Source: Clostridium bovifaecis (lineage in GTDB: Bacteria > Bacillota > Clostridia > Clostridiales > Clostridiaceae). Taken from it: a stretch of 64,000 nucleotides of DNA. Positions 27,250 to 36,913 of this stretch are shown one piece after another (position 1 is the first letter of the stretch; each line of letters opens with the position of its first letter). A program made the position numbers and the translations under genes. Under the pieces are notes generated by a model. That model was not told where the DNA came from. It did no database searches and was given only the letters and a program-made list of their open reading frames with translations. Location of the stretch: NCBI GenBank assembly GCA_009738435.1, contig CP046522.1, positions 2,573,249 to 2,637,248 of the forward strand. Reading direction: 5' to 3'.

Positions 27250-27816
27250 TTAAAAGAATATCATCTTCAAACCAAATAGTATTAGAATGATCCCTCCTAC
27301 ATAGTCTGCATACTTTGAAACCACGTCTATTTTTCTTAAATATTTTGCGATTAGAAAAGCAATCAAACACATAATAAGAGTTATAAGTCCAATAAATATG
27401 GTGGCTTCAAGCAGGATTAAAGGTGCTGTTATACCATTTAAAGCTGTAAACCCTACAACCGCTGCATCTATACTTACAGATATTCCAAGAATTATATACA
27501 TTTTTTTATTAATAAGTATGTTATTATTATCATTTTCCATGCCCTCTTTTAGCATGAGCATTCCCACCATGGCTATTATTATTCCACCTATGATTTTGGG
27601 AATATATAATATGTAAGTATTAAAAAGATATCCTAAAAACGCTCCAGTATAAGATAAAAGAAACTGAAAAAAGCCAAAGTATATGCAAAACCAAATTTTG
27701 CTTCTTCTCTTTACTGATGGATTTAAGCCTATGCTTAAGGATACCCCAAAGGCATCAAGAGCCAATGCCAAGGCTATTATAAGAAGCGAATATATTCCAA
27801 TATAAAAAATCCCCAT
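27250..27816 (-). CDS. MntP/YtaF-type membrane protein
   Basis: 188 residues with six hydrophobic helices arranged as two related halves. Paired signature helices [15 protein letters not shown] and [12 protein letters not shown] carry the Asp residues typical of the manganese-efflux MntP family; the sporulation protein YtaF has the same fold, so assignment between them is open. SD GGGGGAGC precedes ATG. Confidence 0.8.
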   Translation of the reverse strand: MGIFYIGIYSLLIIALALALDAFGVSLSIGLNPSVKRRSKIWFCIYFGFFQFLLSYTGAFLGYLFNTYILYIPKIIGGIIIAMVGMLMLKEGMENDNNNILINKKMYIILGISVSIDAAVVGFTALNGITAPLILLEATIFIGLITLIMCLIAFLIAKYLRKIDVVSKYADYVGGIILILFGLKMIFF

Positions 27817-28000
27817 AAAAAAGCTCCCCCGTAATTTAATGAGTATATAAAGTTAATATACTATTAATATGAGGGAAAAATTGAAGTTATTACTATATAA
27901 AACTCTCGTGTAATAATTGATATGCTAATGCCTTTGTCAACTATTAAATTCTTTTTAAAACTTGAATTTACTTCGGCTATCATTTCACAATATACCTATG

Positions 28001-28768
28001 TTACTGCACCTTAACTGTTACCTTTGTACTTTCAAGCTTACCATTAACTTCAGCCCAAAATTCCATACCGTATTCTCCCGTATTATCAACTTGTAAATCT
28101 AGGTATACTAATCTCATAAAATCTCTATCTACTTTACTTAAATTATATGTTCCATTAATTAAATGTACAGATTCTATAATTTCATCTGATTTCTTTCCTG
28201 ATGCTTCGATATTTCCAGTAAGAGTTATCATTAAATCAACTTTAGAAAATCCAAGAATATGTTCTGTTGGTGATTTGGGTATAATTTTTATTTTTAAACC
28301 TTTCTCTTTTTCTACTGTTACACAGTCATTGTTTTTAACCACCTTAACATTATTAAAACTGCCATCTCCTATCGAAATTTCAAAAGTTAAAGGATCTAAA
28401 CCTTCTTTATTTATAGTAACTTTATCACTTAGTTTAACATTTTGGGGTAAATTATGCTGTACAAGTATATCTACATTTCCACCATCTTCAGAATCTAAAG
28501 TTATATTTTTGTCTTCAATGTATGTCAAATTATATCGTCCGCTTTTTACTTTAACTGTGCTATTTAGAGCCGCAGCTTTTATTGCATTATTTATGTATTC
28601 ATCATCACTTTGTTGTCCATTATCTGGCTCATTTGACGCTTGTTCCACTATTATTGGAACACTAAGTATATTTGATATAATTCTCTCCCCTGCATATACA
28701 TATTTAGTCGTTATAAAAAACAATGTTAATGCTGCCCCTGTAACCAAAAATTTTTTAATCTTTTTCAT
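28001..28768 (-). CDS. secreted protein of unknown function
   Basis: 255 residues. A signal peptide is followed by a predicted mainly beta-strand body with a C-terminal Ig-like strand set (about 215-250: VYLDLQVDNTGEYGMEFWAEV). No anchor motif is seen. The end resembles those of the next two genes. SD GGAGAGGAAAAT precedes ATG. Confidence 0.6.
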   Translation of the reverse strand: MKKIKKFLVTGAALTLFFITTKYVYAGERIISNILSVPIIVEQASNEPDNGQQSDDEYINNAIKAAALNSTVKVKSGRYNLTYIEDKNITLDSEDGGNVDILVQHNLPQNVKLSDKVTINKEGLDPLTFEISIGDGSFNNVKVVKNNDCVTVEKEKGLKIKIIPKSPTEHILGFSKVDLMITLTGNIEASGKKSDEIIESVHLINGTYNLSKVDRDFMRLVYLDLQVDNTGEYGMEFWAEVNGKLESTKVTVKVQ

Positions 28769-28879
28769 ATTTTCCTCTCCTATAAATTAAAATATCCTTA
28801 TCAACTATTACCCTTTATTTTGTCCAAATTTATGTCTGTTAAACTATTTATTATAAGTATTCTTTTATTATTTTGTACA

Positions 28880-28921
28880 AAGAGCCTAGCAAATTTAATT
28901 AAATTAAAACCGCTAGGCTCT
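28880..28921 (-). terminator. terminator after the large secreted protein gene
   Basis: AGAGCCTAGC and GCTAGGCTCT arms around an AT-rich loop, followed by TTTG. Confidence 0.7.
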
Positions 28922-28992
28922 CATTGAGTAATTTATTAATCTTATTTGGTTATATTTTCATTCCTTATTTCTAACTATATATTCCTATAATT

Positions 28993-30750
28993 CTAGTCAA
29001 CTTGAACAGCATAGATGTTTACTTTATATGTTCCAGCAGTATTAACTTTAAATGTCATTTTTGCTTGAATACCATCAGTATTTTTATCAAAGTCTACAGG
29101 GGAACCGTATAAGCTTGTGCTAAGCGTAAATCCTTCTGTTGGTCCCCAATATCCCTTTAATACATTAGCTGTTGTATCTATAACAAAAGTGTCGTTAATT
29201 CCTTCAGTACTTCCAGAATCATTTACATTCGTAACTTCAAAATCTTCCTTAGCTGCTGCTACATAATTACCTTCTGTATTTTGTTTAGTTACATCGATTC
29301 TATAGCGAACTTTTTCCATAGTTACTCCATTAGCTATCTTTACAGTGACTAAGGTATCTTTTTCTTCACCAGTAGTAAGTACAATCTCTTCATCTTTTGA
29401 CCAGTTCCATTCTATAGTTACTGGTAAGCCAAGTCCATCTAATATGTCTCTTAATGCAGCTGTAGCTGGCTCAACTCCAAAGAAAGCATGATTTGTAGTT
29501 GCATTTCTTGCAGCTAATAATTCCTGGGCTACATAAACTAAATTACTATCATTCGCAGCAATTAAATCACTAACTTCTTTCAAACTAGTTGTATAATCAG
29601 ATTCAGCTAATGGTTCTAACATCGCATCTGTATATCCTGCAGCCTTCATCTTATTAATTAAATCTTGCCTGTCACTATTTAATATTGGTGCATAAGTTTG
29701 TAAAGCAGTCTTCATCTGTCCTCCATCTTGTGCTCCATCAACTGCATTAATAAATAAGAATTTATTATATTCTTGTCCTACTGAATACTCAAATGCTTCT
29801 TTAACTTGTCTTGCATCTGTATATCCGCCTTGTGGCTTTGCACCCACTATAAATTCTGCAACTGCTTGTTGACGTCCTTGTCTATCTGGCATCTCATTAA
29901 ACTTACCCATAACTTCACTGCTTATTCCAATAGCTGCACTATAACTGCTATCTGCTAAAACGCCCTTAAGTGTACCTATATCTGTTACACTATTTACAGC
30001 TGTAATAGCAGCCTTTTCTGTATTACTTGGTTGTAAATCAAAAGTAACACTTATTCCATTTTTTAAAGTAATAGTAATATCATCAAGATAAGCATCTGTA
30101 AAGTTTTTAGCCCAAGCTGAACCTGTTCCAATCTTAAATTTTTGCACCTTTTGTTCTCTGTAATCTATAGTACTATTTTCCCACGTAACTTCACCCTCTT
30201 GTATTTGTGATAATGTTGGTGAATTATAATATCCCATAGGGCCGTAATTGCCATCAAAGAATACTAACTGATTATTTCCATCTTCAGTACTCCATGTATT
30301 CCATTGGTTTGCTGGTGCATTTAATCCATTAGAGTACATAGGTTCAGCATTTAAACGTTCTTCATACCACCCATGTTTTGTTCCATTAGTGTATATACTT
30401 AAGAAAAAATCTACATCTCCTTGATTACCTTTTTTATTTGTTTTGTATGAGATAGATTCTATATCGCTAATTTTTATCGGATTATCACTGATTTCTGATG
30501 GATCAATATAGAATTCTAACACATTTCCATTAGCCTTCCAAGACCCATTGTTTATATTACTTCCTACTAATCCAACACTATCTGGATTATCCTTGACTAC
30601 TGTATTAGCTGCAGGAGCAATAACCTTAAATGTAGCTTCTAATTTATTTGATATTATTGTTTCTGCTGCGAATGCCATGGTTGAACAAACTGTAGTAATC
30701 GTCATGCTTAAAGCTAAAACTGCAGCTATTTTTTTCTTTTCATAAAACAC
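28993..30750 (-). CDS. large secreted protein with lectin/jelly-roll-like and Ig-like parts
   Basis: About 585 residues. Signal peptide (AAVLALSMTITTVCSTMAFAAET), a beta-rich region (about 60-230) resembling a carbohydrate-binding jelly roll, a helical middle (about 250-430), then beta-sandwich to the end (NTAGTYKVNIYAVQVD). GTG 30750 is used (AAGGGGG upstream). An out-of-frame ATG 9 bp downstream would begin MKKKKIAAV if one A were added to the A4-G-A7 tract, a likely one-base error. No LPXTG or SLH is seen. Confidence 0.6.
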   Translation of the reverse strand: MFYEKKKIAAVLALSMTITTVCSTMAFAAETIISNKLEATFKVIAPAANTVVKDNPDSVGLVGSNINNGSWKANGNVLEFYIDPSEISDNPIKISDIESISYKTNKKGNQGDVDFFLSIYTNGTKHGWYEERLNAEPMYSNGLNAPANQWNTWSTEDGNNQLVFFDGNYGPMGYYNSPTLSQIQEGEVTWENSTIDYREQKVQKFKIGTGSAWAKNFTDAYLDDITITLKNGISVTFDLQPSNTEKAAITAVNSVTDIGTLKGVLADSSYSAAIGISSEVMGKFNEMPDRQGRQQAVAEFIVGAKPQGGYTDARQVKEAFEYSVGQEYNKFLFINAVDGAQDGGQMKTALQTYAPILNSDRQDLINKMKAAGYTDAMLEPLAESDYTTSLKEVSDLIAANDSNLVYVAQELLAARNATTNHAFFGVEPATAALRDILDGLGLPVTIEWNWSKDEEIVLTTGEEKDTLVTVKIANGVTMEKVRYRIDVTKQNTEGNYVAAAKEDFEVTNVNDSGSTEGINDTFVIDTTANVLKGYWGPTEGFTLSTSLYGSPVDFDKNTDGIQAKMTFKVNTAGTYKVNIYAVQVD

Positions 30751-30832
30751 ATCCCCCTTAAATAATAATTTAAATTTTATAGTTAACGTCAAATTATTTA
30801 ATTTAACCTAACTTGCATTAAGTATTTTAAAT

Positions 30833-32758
30833 CTAAAAATCGCTAACAGCAGTAACTGCTAATTTATAATTGCCCGAATTTTTAAAAGTAATTTTAACTG
30901 GAAACTCCACACTATTCTTTATGCTAAATGTTTCTTCAGTATTTCCATTAAGATGATTAAGTCTAAATATGGCTGATTCATCATTTGAAAGTATAATTGT
31001 CATATCCTCATCTATAGCTTCTACAAGCACATCATCTTTTGATGCTGGTGTACCATCTTCCTTCGTCAATTCTATAACAAAGACTATATTATCTGCTGAA
31101 ACAGCTCCATTTATTAAATTAGCATAGAAAGATAATCCAGTAGCTTGTCCAATTTTAACATCATTAAATGCTTTATTTCCCACTTCCTTACTTGCCGCAT
31201 CCCAACTTATATTTATGGATTCTTTAACTGCAAGGGTTAACTTTATTTTTGTAGAATATCCATTAACGCTCCCTGTGAATTCGTAATTAGCTAAATCATT
31301 AATAATAACTGCACCATCACTACTAATAGTTACTCCCTGTGGTGCTGTCCATGTAACAGTCCTTCTACTTGATGTACCATTGCTCATCCTTACATTAACT
31401 TCAGTAGGCAAGTTATAAGTATTTCCTGTAGCGATTATTTTCTTGAAAGTATTGACACCCGTTTTATCCACATTGTTTATACTTTCTATACTATATACTG
31501 TAGGTGATGAGTCAGAGTCTCCTCCTGATGAACCTCCTCCGCCAGCATTTCCACTTCCACCTCCTGTGTTCGTATTTCCTGTTTGTGAACCCGGATTTGT
31601 GGCCTCTCCACCTGGTATTTCTTCATCATCTATCTCTTCCATATCATCTGGTGGATCAATATCCTTAATCTCTGGATCAATTTTTTCTCCATTTATATCT
31701 TTAATTTCAGCAACCTCAGCTTCCTTATCCTTTGAAATTTGAGCATTAGGTACTGTAATAATGCTGTCAATTTTTGCATCACTTGCTATATCAACTTTAG
31801 CTTCTGTACTTACTATAACTTCTTTAATTTCTCCACTTAAAACTACCTTAGCATCCTTATTTTCTGTGGCTACTTCCAACTTTGAAACCTCTGCACCCTC
31901 AGCCACTTTAATTGCAGCATCTGTTTGTACTATAATTGGTTCCTTAAATTCTCCTCTAAGCTCTATAGTCTTTTCTCCGCTGTCACTTATTTTTATTGTT
32001 ACTTCTCCAAAAGAGCCTGATTTATTATCAATAATAGCAAAAGATTGTACCAATGTATTTCCTATCTTAGTTTCTCCCCTTGACTCAACCCTCACATTAC
32101 TCGAACTTTTTATAGAAAGAGTGTCAGCAAACACATTTTGAAAATGTATGCTTTCCTTTCCACCAGATAAAATCACTATGTTTCCAGCATTAACATCTTC
32201 TAAACTTGTTACTCCCTTAACTCCTGGGTTTACATACAAAGTTCCCTTTACATTTACCTTCTGAAGAAGTATTTCATCTCCTGTAACATAGAGGTCTTCA
32301 TCAAAATTTACATCTTTATATATAGACTTATCCTTAGCTTTAACAGGCGTACTATTTAATTTGCCATCATCTTTTTCTGAAACTCTATATACCTCTTCAG
32401 GCATTTCCATCTTGCCAAGCTTTTCTACTTCTGCATCTAGTGAAAAGTCTTTTTTATTTCCTACTTTTGAGAATACATCCAATACTTTCTTATGAGACAC
32501 GTATTTACCCGAATCATCGTGATAAGAATGAATTTCCCCCTTTGAGAGCTTGTCTAGAAAATCCCTATGCAAGAAACCTTTTAAACCATCATTATTGTTT
32601 AAAAAGGATTCCTCAATTTCCTTTACATTATACTCATAAACCTTTCCCGCCCTAGTTACTATGGTATAGCTATCCACCTTTGCACCAGCATATGTGTAAC
32701 TTCCTAATAAAATACCAATGGATAAATTTGCAATTAAAAATACTTTCGACTTTTTCAT
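30833..32758 (-). CDS. secreted multi-domain Ig-like protein under c-di-GMP-II control
   Basis: 641 residues: signal peptide, an alpha/beta N-domain (about 25-110), a long predicted beta-solenoid-like stretch rich in repeated short strands (about 130-360), an acidic/Gly-Ser linker (PDDMEEIDDEE...GGGSSGG), a bacterial Ig-like group 4 domain (about 440-515: VNVRMSNG, TVTWTAPQG) and a C-terminal beta-sandwich. The leader contains a class II c-di-GMP riboswitch and terminator, so expression should follow c-di-GMP. SD AAGGGAGA precedes ATG. Likely an adhesin or matrix protein; function inferred only. Confidence 0.65.
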   Translation of the reverse strand: MKKSKVFLIANLSIGILLGSYTYAGAKVDSYTIVTRAGKVYEYNVKEIEESFLNNNDGLKGFLHRDFLDKLSKGEIHSYHDDSGKYVSHKKVLDVFSKVGNKKDFSLDAEVEKLGKMEMPEEVYRVSEKDDGKLNSTPVKAKDKSIYKDVNFDEDLYVTGDEILLQKVNVKGTLYVNPGVKGVTSLEDVNAGNIVILSGGKESIHFQNVFADTLSIKSSSNVRVESRGETKIGNTLVQSFAIIDNKSGSFGEVTIKISDSGEKTIELRGEFKEPIIVQTDAAIKVAEGAEVSKLEVATENKDAKVVLSGEIKEVIVSTEAKVDIASDAKIDSIITVPNAQISKDKEAEVAEIKDINGEKIDPEIKDIDPPDDMEEIDDEEIPGGEATNPGSQTGNTNTGGGSGNAGGGGSSGGDSDSSPTVYSIESINNVDKTGVNTFKKIIATGNTYNLPTEVNVRMSNGTSSRRTVTWTAPQGVTISSDGAVIINDLANYEFTGSVNGYSTKIKLTLAVKESINISWDAASKEVGNKAFNDVKIGQATGLSFYANLINGAVSADNIVFVIELTKEDGTPASKDDVLVEAIDEDMTIILSNDESAIFRLNHLNGNTEETFSIKNSVEFPVKITFKNSGNYKLAVTAVSDF

Positions 32759-32797
32759 CTTAATCTCTCCCTTAATAATCCATTAATTTAAGGAAAC

Positions 32798-32828
32798 AAA
32801 AAACCTTATCTACGTAAAATAGATAAGG
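32798..32828 (-). terminator. attenuator terminator of the c-di-GMP-II leader
   Basis: CCTTATCTA and TAGATAAGG (9-bp perfect stem, 7-nt loop), followed by T6. It lies between the aptamer and the SD of the 30833-32758 gene. Its 5' arm overlaps the aptamer's closing P1 strand. Confidence 0.85.
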
Positions 32829-32922
32829 TGGGTTGCACCATTAACTCCATGTATTCCAGGTGCCCAAATTTAGAACACACTTCAAAGTTCCCTTAAGAAT
32901 TTAATATCATGTTTCTGTATCT
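32821..32922 (-). promoter_or_regulatory. class II cyclic di-GMP riboswitch aptamer
   Basis: On the minus strand the conserved core TAAATTTGGGCAC...GTTAATGGTGCAACCCACC matches the c-di-GMP-II consensus as I know it (AAAUUGGGCACUUGA...GUUAGUAGUGCAACCGACC), preceded by GAAACATGAT. P1 forms between AGATA (32918-32922) and TATCT (32825-32821); the latter is also the 5' arm of the terminator. Ligand binding should therefore block termination (ON switch). A TATAAT at 32935-32930 puts the transcript start at the P1 edge. Confidence 0.85.
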
Positions 32923-33200
32923 GTAAAATATTATACTATTTAGTCAGGACACAATTTGTAAAAATTAGGAATCCACTTTAAATTTATTTTCTCTTTATTT
33001 CTTCATCATATATAAATATGTGATTTTTTTTCTGAAATAATATTGAAAAACTTCATACGTTCTTTTAAATTCTTAGCATATATTAAGTTATAGGTAAAAT
33101 ATTACATATTATACTTAATTATTCTGTCACAACTTATATCTATCGTAATATTATGAACTTTAAAATAAACACTTAAAAAGGAAGCTTATAACAAACTTCC

Positions 33201-34016
33201 TCAATATTCATAAATCTTATCATATAATTTATTATCTTTTATCATTGAAACTTCTCTAGCCTTTTTCTTCATTTGAAGATCATAGGTGGTATCTATAATA
33301 ATAAACTCATTTAAATCTTCTATATATACTTCATTCCAGACATGATATCCTTTTGCATTTTGTGTATAACCCTTAACTAATTTTGCTGGTATGCCTAAAC
33401 TTCTAAGCATTGCAGCAAATAAAGATGAAAAGTCATAACATATTCCTTTACCCTCTTCTAAAGTTTTATCTATATTAGGTAAATAGTCATATTTCAATTT
33501 ATTGAGCTTTTCATAATCATAATTGAAATTATTTATTATAAATTTATAAATAGCTTGTACCTTTTCTTCATTATTTTTCGTACCTTCAGTAAGCTCTTTA
33601 GCCTTTTTAACTGCTTCTGAAGAATCATTCCATTCTATTATTTGAATAGAGTTTAAAAAGACTTCTTTATTATCTTCTAGTTTTATAATAATTGAATCCA
33701 TTAAAACCTTTTTATATCTATTACCCTCAATATTTTTAAATAAACTTACTTTATATTCACCATTTACAAGTTGGAGTGGAAAGCTATTAACCCTTTCATC
33801 GGCTTTTATATCGTATATATACTTAGCATCATCCTTTTCAATTATTAATTTTGATTTAATGTTATCTCCATTTCCATACTTAACTCCAACAATCCCTTTA
33901 TTTATATTACCTTTATCAATATTAATCCCTTCATTAGTTTGAAATGCAAAAACTGACTGGAAAGAAACTGTAAGATAAATAATAATAGCTGATAATGACG
34001 CTATTCTCCTTTTCAT
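33201..34016 (-). CDS. secreted transglutaminase-like protein under c-di-GMP-I control
   Basis: 271 residues: signal peptide (to about 25), a beta-rich N-domain (about 30-130), then a transglutaminase core with the Cys-His-Asp triad: C193 (GICYDFSS), H225 (YHVWNEV), D242 (IIDTTYD). Family members act as transglutaminases or cysteine peptidases on the cell surface. The SD (AAGGAGGAG) sits right after a class I c-di-GMP riboswitch. Confidence 0.85.
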   Translation of the reverse strand: MKRRIASLSAIIIYLTVSFQSVFAFQTNEGINIDKGNINKGIVGVKYGNGDNIKSKLIIEKDDAKYIYDIKADERVNSFPLQLVNGEYKVSLFKNIEGNRYKKVLMDSIIIKLEDNKEVFLNSIQIIEWNDSSEAVKKAKELTEGTKNNEEKVQAIYKFIINNFNYDYEKLNKLKYDYLPNIDKTLEEGKGICYDFSSLFAAMLRSLGIPAKLVKGYTQNAKGYHVWNEVYIEDLNEFIIIDTTYDLQMKKKAREVSMIKDNKLYDKIYEY

Positions 34017-34032
34017 AAAAACTCCTCCTTCG

Positions 34033-34116
34033 GTAGCCAGGCTGCCACTCCACTTTTAATGGAAAGGTCCTATAGCTTTGCGTCCCTATCTTTCAATAGG
34101 TTTGCCTTTATCGGTA
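34033..34116 (-). promoter_or_regulatory. class I cyclic di-GMP (GEMM) riboswitch aptamer
   Basis: On the minus strand GGCAAACCTATTGAAAGATAGGGACGCAAAGC matches the GEMM-I core (GNRA-like loop and the GGGACGCAAAGC joiner), and GCAGCCTGGCTACCGAA matches the 3' arm. It ends a few bases before AAGGAGG, suggesting control of translation start. Confidence 0.9.
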
Positions 34117-34479
34117 AAAATTTCAACCTAGAATACTTTTATAGACAAAAGCTTATAAATAAATTCTTTATACAACTTCCACCTGTACTATATCCTATGT
34201 AGTTTTATCAAAGAATGTTACTACTTAATAAAATATATTAAATAATATTAATTGTTATTGATATAAATAAAATAGGAAGGTGATACAGTCTTTTCTGCAT
34301 CACCTTCCTATTATTTAAGTAACAAAAAACCTAGTCTTAATCTATAAAATCAAAGCCTATTTTTTCAATCTTGCTTTATATTTATTTTTTCTATTATCCC
34401 TGTTAGTTTTTCGATTTACTCTCTACCACTTGAGACTTGTACCTATTCATTTTTCAATACCTTTTTATCCGTATTTCAA
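34117..34479. other. intergenic, promoter side of the transglutaminase leader
   Basis: It contains a TATAAA element near 34140, the terminator at 34271-34312 and otherwise AT-rich sequence without a gene. Confidence 0.4.
34271..34312 (-). terminator. strong hairpin terminator
   Basis: AATAGGAAGGTGATACAG and CTGCATCACCTTCCTATT are 18-bp near-perfect arms, followed by TTATTT on the minus strand. It separates vanZ-like transcription from the c-di-GMP-I leader. Confidence 0.75.
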
Positions 34480-34932
34480 TTATTTTTTGCCTTTTGAAAT
34501 ACTTTTTTGTTTATTGACAATCATTATTAAAATTCCCGCAAAGACTCCACCAGAAGTGTCGATTAGAACATCTTTAAATCTTCCTTCTCTTCCTGGAATA
34601 AAAATCTGATGCATTTCATCGGAGCAGGCATATAAGAATGTTGCTATCAAAGAAATAATCAAACCATTTTTTAGAGGAACTTCGTCTCTTAAAGCATTAA
34701 ATATCAACATATACAATATAAAGTACTCCATAAAGTGGGCAGCCTTTCTAACTATAAAATTAGCAAGATTCCCAAAAGCACTATTTAAATCTACTCCTAA
34801 TGAATTTAATACATGTATTACATTGCCACTCTTTTCATCCGATACCACAGCAGGGTCGTTCGAAAATAAAAATATAACTGCCATCCAAATTATTACTAAT
34901 GTCCATCTTAGGTAGGTTTTCTTCTGCTTCAT
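34480..34932 (-). CDS. VanZ-like membrane protein
   Basis: 150 residues, about four transmembrane helices, with VanZ signatures (IIWMAVIFLFSNDP, RKAAHFMEYFILYML, DEMHQIFIPGREGRFKDVLIDTSGG). VanZ proteins are linked to teicoplanin tolerance and envelope lipid biology. SD GGGGGAATGTGGT precedes ATG. Confidence 0.9.
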   Translation of the reverse strand: MKQKKTYLRWTLVIIWMAVIFLFSNDPAVVSDEKSGNVIHVLNSLGVDLNSAFGNLANFIVRKAAHFMEYFILYMLIFNALRDEVPLKNGLIISLIATFLYACSDEMHQIFIPGREGRFKDVLIDTSGGVFAGILIMIVNKQKSISKGKK

Positions 34933-35165
34933 ACCACATTCCCCCTTCTTATGCTATATATCACCTCTTTTAATTGTTTCTTAGGTCTAAGATATATTAT
35001 ATCATAAGTAATGCTACTAATTATTTACCATTACCTTTACTCATTTTTATATATTGCCTTATTTTCTTATAACTTAATTTTAAATTACTGAATTCATATC
35101 TAACGCAAAAAACCCAGCAGCTCTATACTATGAACTGCTGAATTAACTTCTGCTTTTTATTCATT

Positions 35166-36821
35166 TTATCTAGAAGTAATCTTCACCACTGTCTCCTTGT
35201 TTAACTTCTTTCCTCCACTATCTTTTACCTTATCGCTTATTACAAGATAGTAAGTGCTATCCTTTAACTCATCTTTTAAGTTCAGAGTTACCCTATTGCC
35301 ATCCGTTACTGTTATATTTGTGTCTATTCTCTCTCCGTTTGCTGCATTTATAAGTTCTACATTTTCATTATTTATGCTTCTTGCATCTATAGCCTTATTG
35401 AATGTTATGTTAAAGGTTTTATCTTTCTTGTCTTTATCTATACTTTTTAATATTTTGCTGCCCGGGTAGATTAGATTAACTTCATCTTTTAGATCTTCAT
35501 AAGAAAAGTTTACCCACCTTTCGCCTTGACCTAAAAATAGGTTTTTAGCATCTATATTTTTTATAATATATCTATAAGTCTCCAAAAATCCTGCTTTCCT
35601 TGCTTCTTTTAAGTCAATATAAAAGCTTTTATTATTTAATTCCAGCTTTACATATCCAGCCTTATTATTTGAAGTCTCTATCTCATCTTTTGAGCTCATG
35701 CCAGAGGATAATAAATATGCCAAATCTAAAAAATCTACATTTTCCTCATCCACTGGTAAATCTGGGCTTATTCCCACATGGTTAATAGTGTTTCCATAAG
35801 GAGATAGGAATTCATTTGTGGTTATTTTAAGAAAGCTTCCATCGCTTAAAGGGAACATATTTTGTGCTACTCCCTTTCCATAGGTGGTTTTTCCTATAAA
35901 AAAGGCCTTTTTATAATCCTTTAGTGCTGCTGACAATATTTCAGATGCACTGGCGCTATACTCATTGATTAAAAATATAATTGGCTTTTCTATTATGTTA
36001 TCATGGTTATATCCTTTATATGCAGCTTTATATCCAGCACTGTTTTCCATAATCATGAGCGGATTGTTTCCAACAAAATACCCCCCAATATCCAAAGCTG
36101 CTTGTACATATCCTCCTGGATTGTATCTTAGATCAACTATATACGACTTTACATCAGCTTCTTCAAGCTGATCTAATGCATTTTTAAATTCGTAGGGAGT
36201 ATTTTCTCCAAAAGAAGAAACCTCTATATAACCTACATTATTTCCTAAAACTTCGCCTACTACTGTAGGAAGAGATATTTCTCTTCTTATTGCATCTATC
36301 TCAAAAGAGCTTCCATCTCTTATTACAGTAAGATGTGCATTGGTACCCTCTTCTCCTTTTATATAAGTAATAGCTTGCTCTACTGCAAGCCCCGATAAGT
36401 TAATATTATTTACTTTGGTAATGATATCTCCAGCCTTCAACCCTATCTCTTCAGCTGGAGAGCCTTTAATAACATTAGTTATTTTTATTCCAACACCATC
36501 TGTAAGAATTTGTACCCCTATACCGCAGAATTTATTGTCTATAGCATTAACAAACTCCTGATATTCTTCTTTAGTAAAATAGCTAGAGTAAGGGTCATTT
36601 AGTTCTTTTACCATGTCTTCTATTGAACTTGAGTTTAAAACTTCATCAGAAACAGGATTTAGATAGTAGTTTTCAATTAAGCTTTTTGCTTCTGATAAGG
36701 GGATAGTTTCTACAGCATTAGCATTAATATATAAAAAACTTAGACTGCTAAAAAATATTGATAAAGCTGCAAGAATACTTATTCCTTTATTTTTTATGTT
36801 TTTTGCTTTAAATAATTTCAT
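35166..36821 (-). CDS. S41 family C-terminal processing protease with Ig-like tail
   Basis: About 551 residues: signal peptide, helical N-cap, PDZ domain (about 85-160: GVGIKITNVIKGSPAEEIG), S41 catalytic core with nucleophile serine in NEYSASASE and a lysine in GKTTYGKG, then an SbsC/Big_5-like Ig domain (about 470-550). It cleaves exported proteins at their C-termini. Start 36821 is preferred because GGTGATATT precedes it. Confidence 0.92.
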   Translation of the reverse strand: MKLFKAKNIKNKGISILAALSIFFSSLSFLYINANAVETIPLSEAKSLIENYYLNPVSDEVLNSSSIEDMVKELNDPYSSYFTKEEYQEFVNAIDNKFCGIGVQILTDGVGIKITNVIKGSPAEEIGLKAGDIITKVNNINLSGLAVEQAITYIKGEEGTNAHLTVIRDGSSFEIDAIRREISLPTVVGEVLGNNVGYIEVSSFGENTPYEFKNALDQLEEADVKSYIVDLRYNPGGYVQAALDIGGYFVGNNPLMIMENSAGYKAAYKGYNHDNIIEKPIIFLINEYSASASEILSAALKDYKKAFFIGKTTYGKGVAQNMFPLSDGSFLKITTNEFLSPYGNTINHVGISPDLPVDEENVDFLDLAYLLSSGMSSKDEIETSNNKAGYVKLELNNKSFYIDLKEARKAGFLETYRYIIKNIDAKNLFLGQGERWVNFSYEDLKDEVNLIYPGSKILKSIDKDKKDKTFNITFNKAIDARSINNENVELINAANGERIDTNITVTDGNRVTLNLKDELKDSTYYLVISDKVKDSGGKKLNKETVVKITSR

Positions 36822-36865
36822 AATATCACCCATTTTTCTCCGGGGCCTATCCCCTATTTTTCTAT

Positions 36866-36904
36866 AAAGACCCCCGGGAGTAAAATGCACTCCCGGGGGT
36901 CTTT
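36866..36904 (-). terminator. terminator after the small secreted protein gene
   Basis: AAAGACCCCCGGGAG and CTCCCGGGGGTCTTT arms, 15-bp perfect, with a T-rich tail, just downstream of the stop at 36914. Confidence 0.85.
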
Positions 36905-36913
36905 ATTATATTC

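Larger units (their letters stand above)
32759..33200. other. leader and intergenic region
   Basis: It holds the c-di-GMP-II leader (32798-32935) and, beyond it, about 260 bp of AT-rich sequence with no gene. Confidence 0.5.

Noticed and set aside
31443..32141. plus-strand ORFs with serine/proline-rich products
   Set aside because: They are antisense shadows of the minus-strand Ig-like surface gene, with no SD and low-complexity products.
32829..32935. T-box, SAM or cobalamin leader
   Set aside because: The conserved blocks (GGGCAC..GTGCAACC) fit c-di-GMP-II and none of the other consensus patterns I know.
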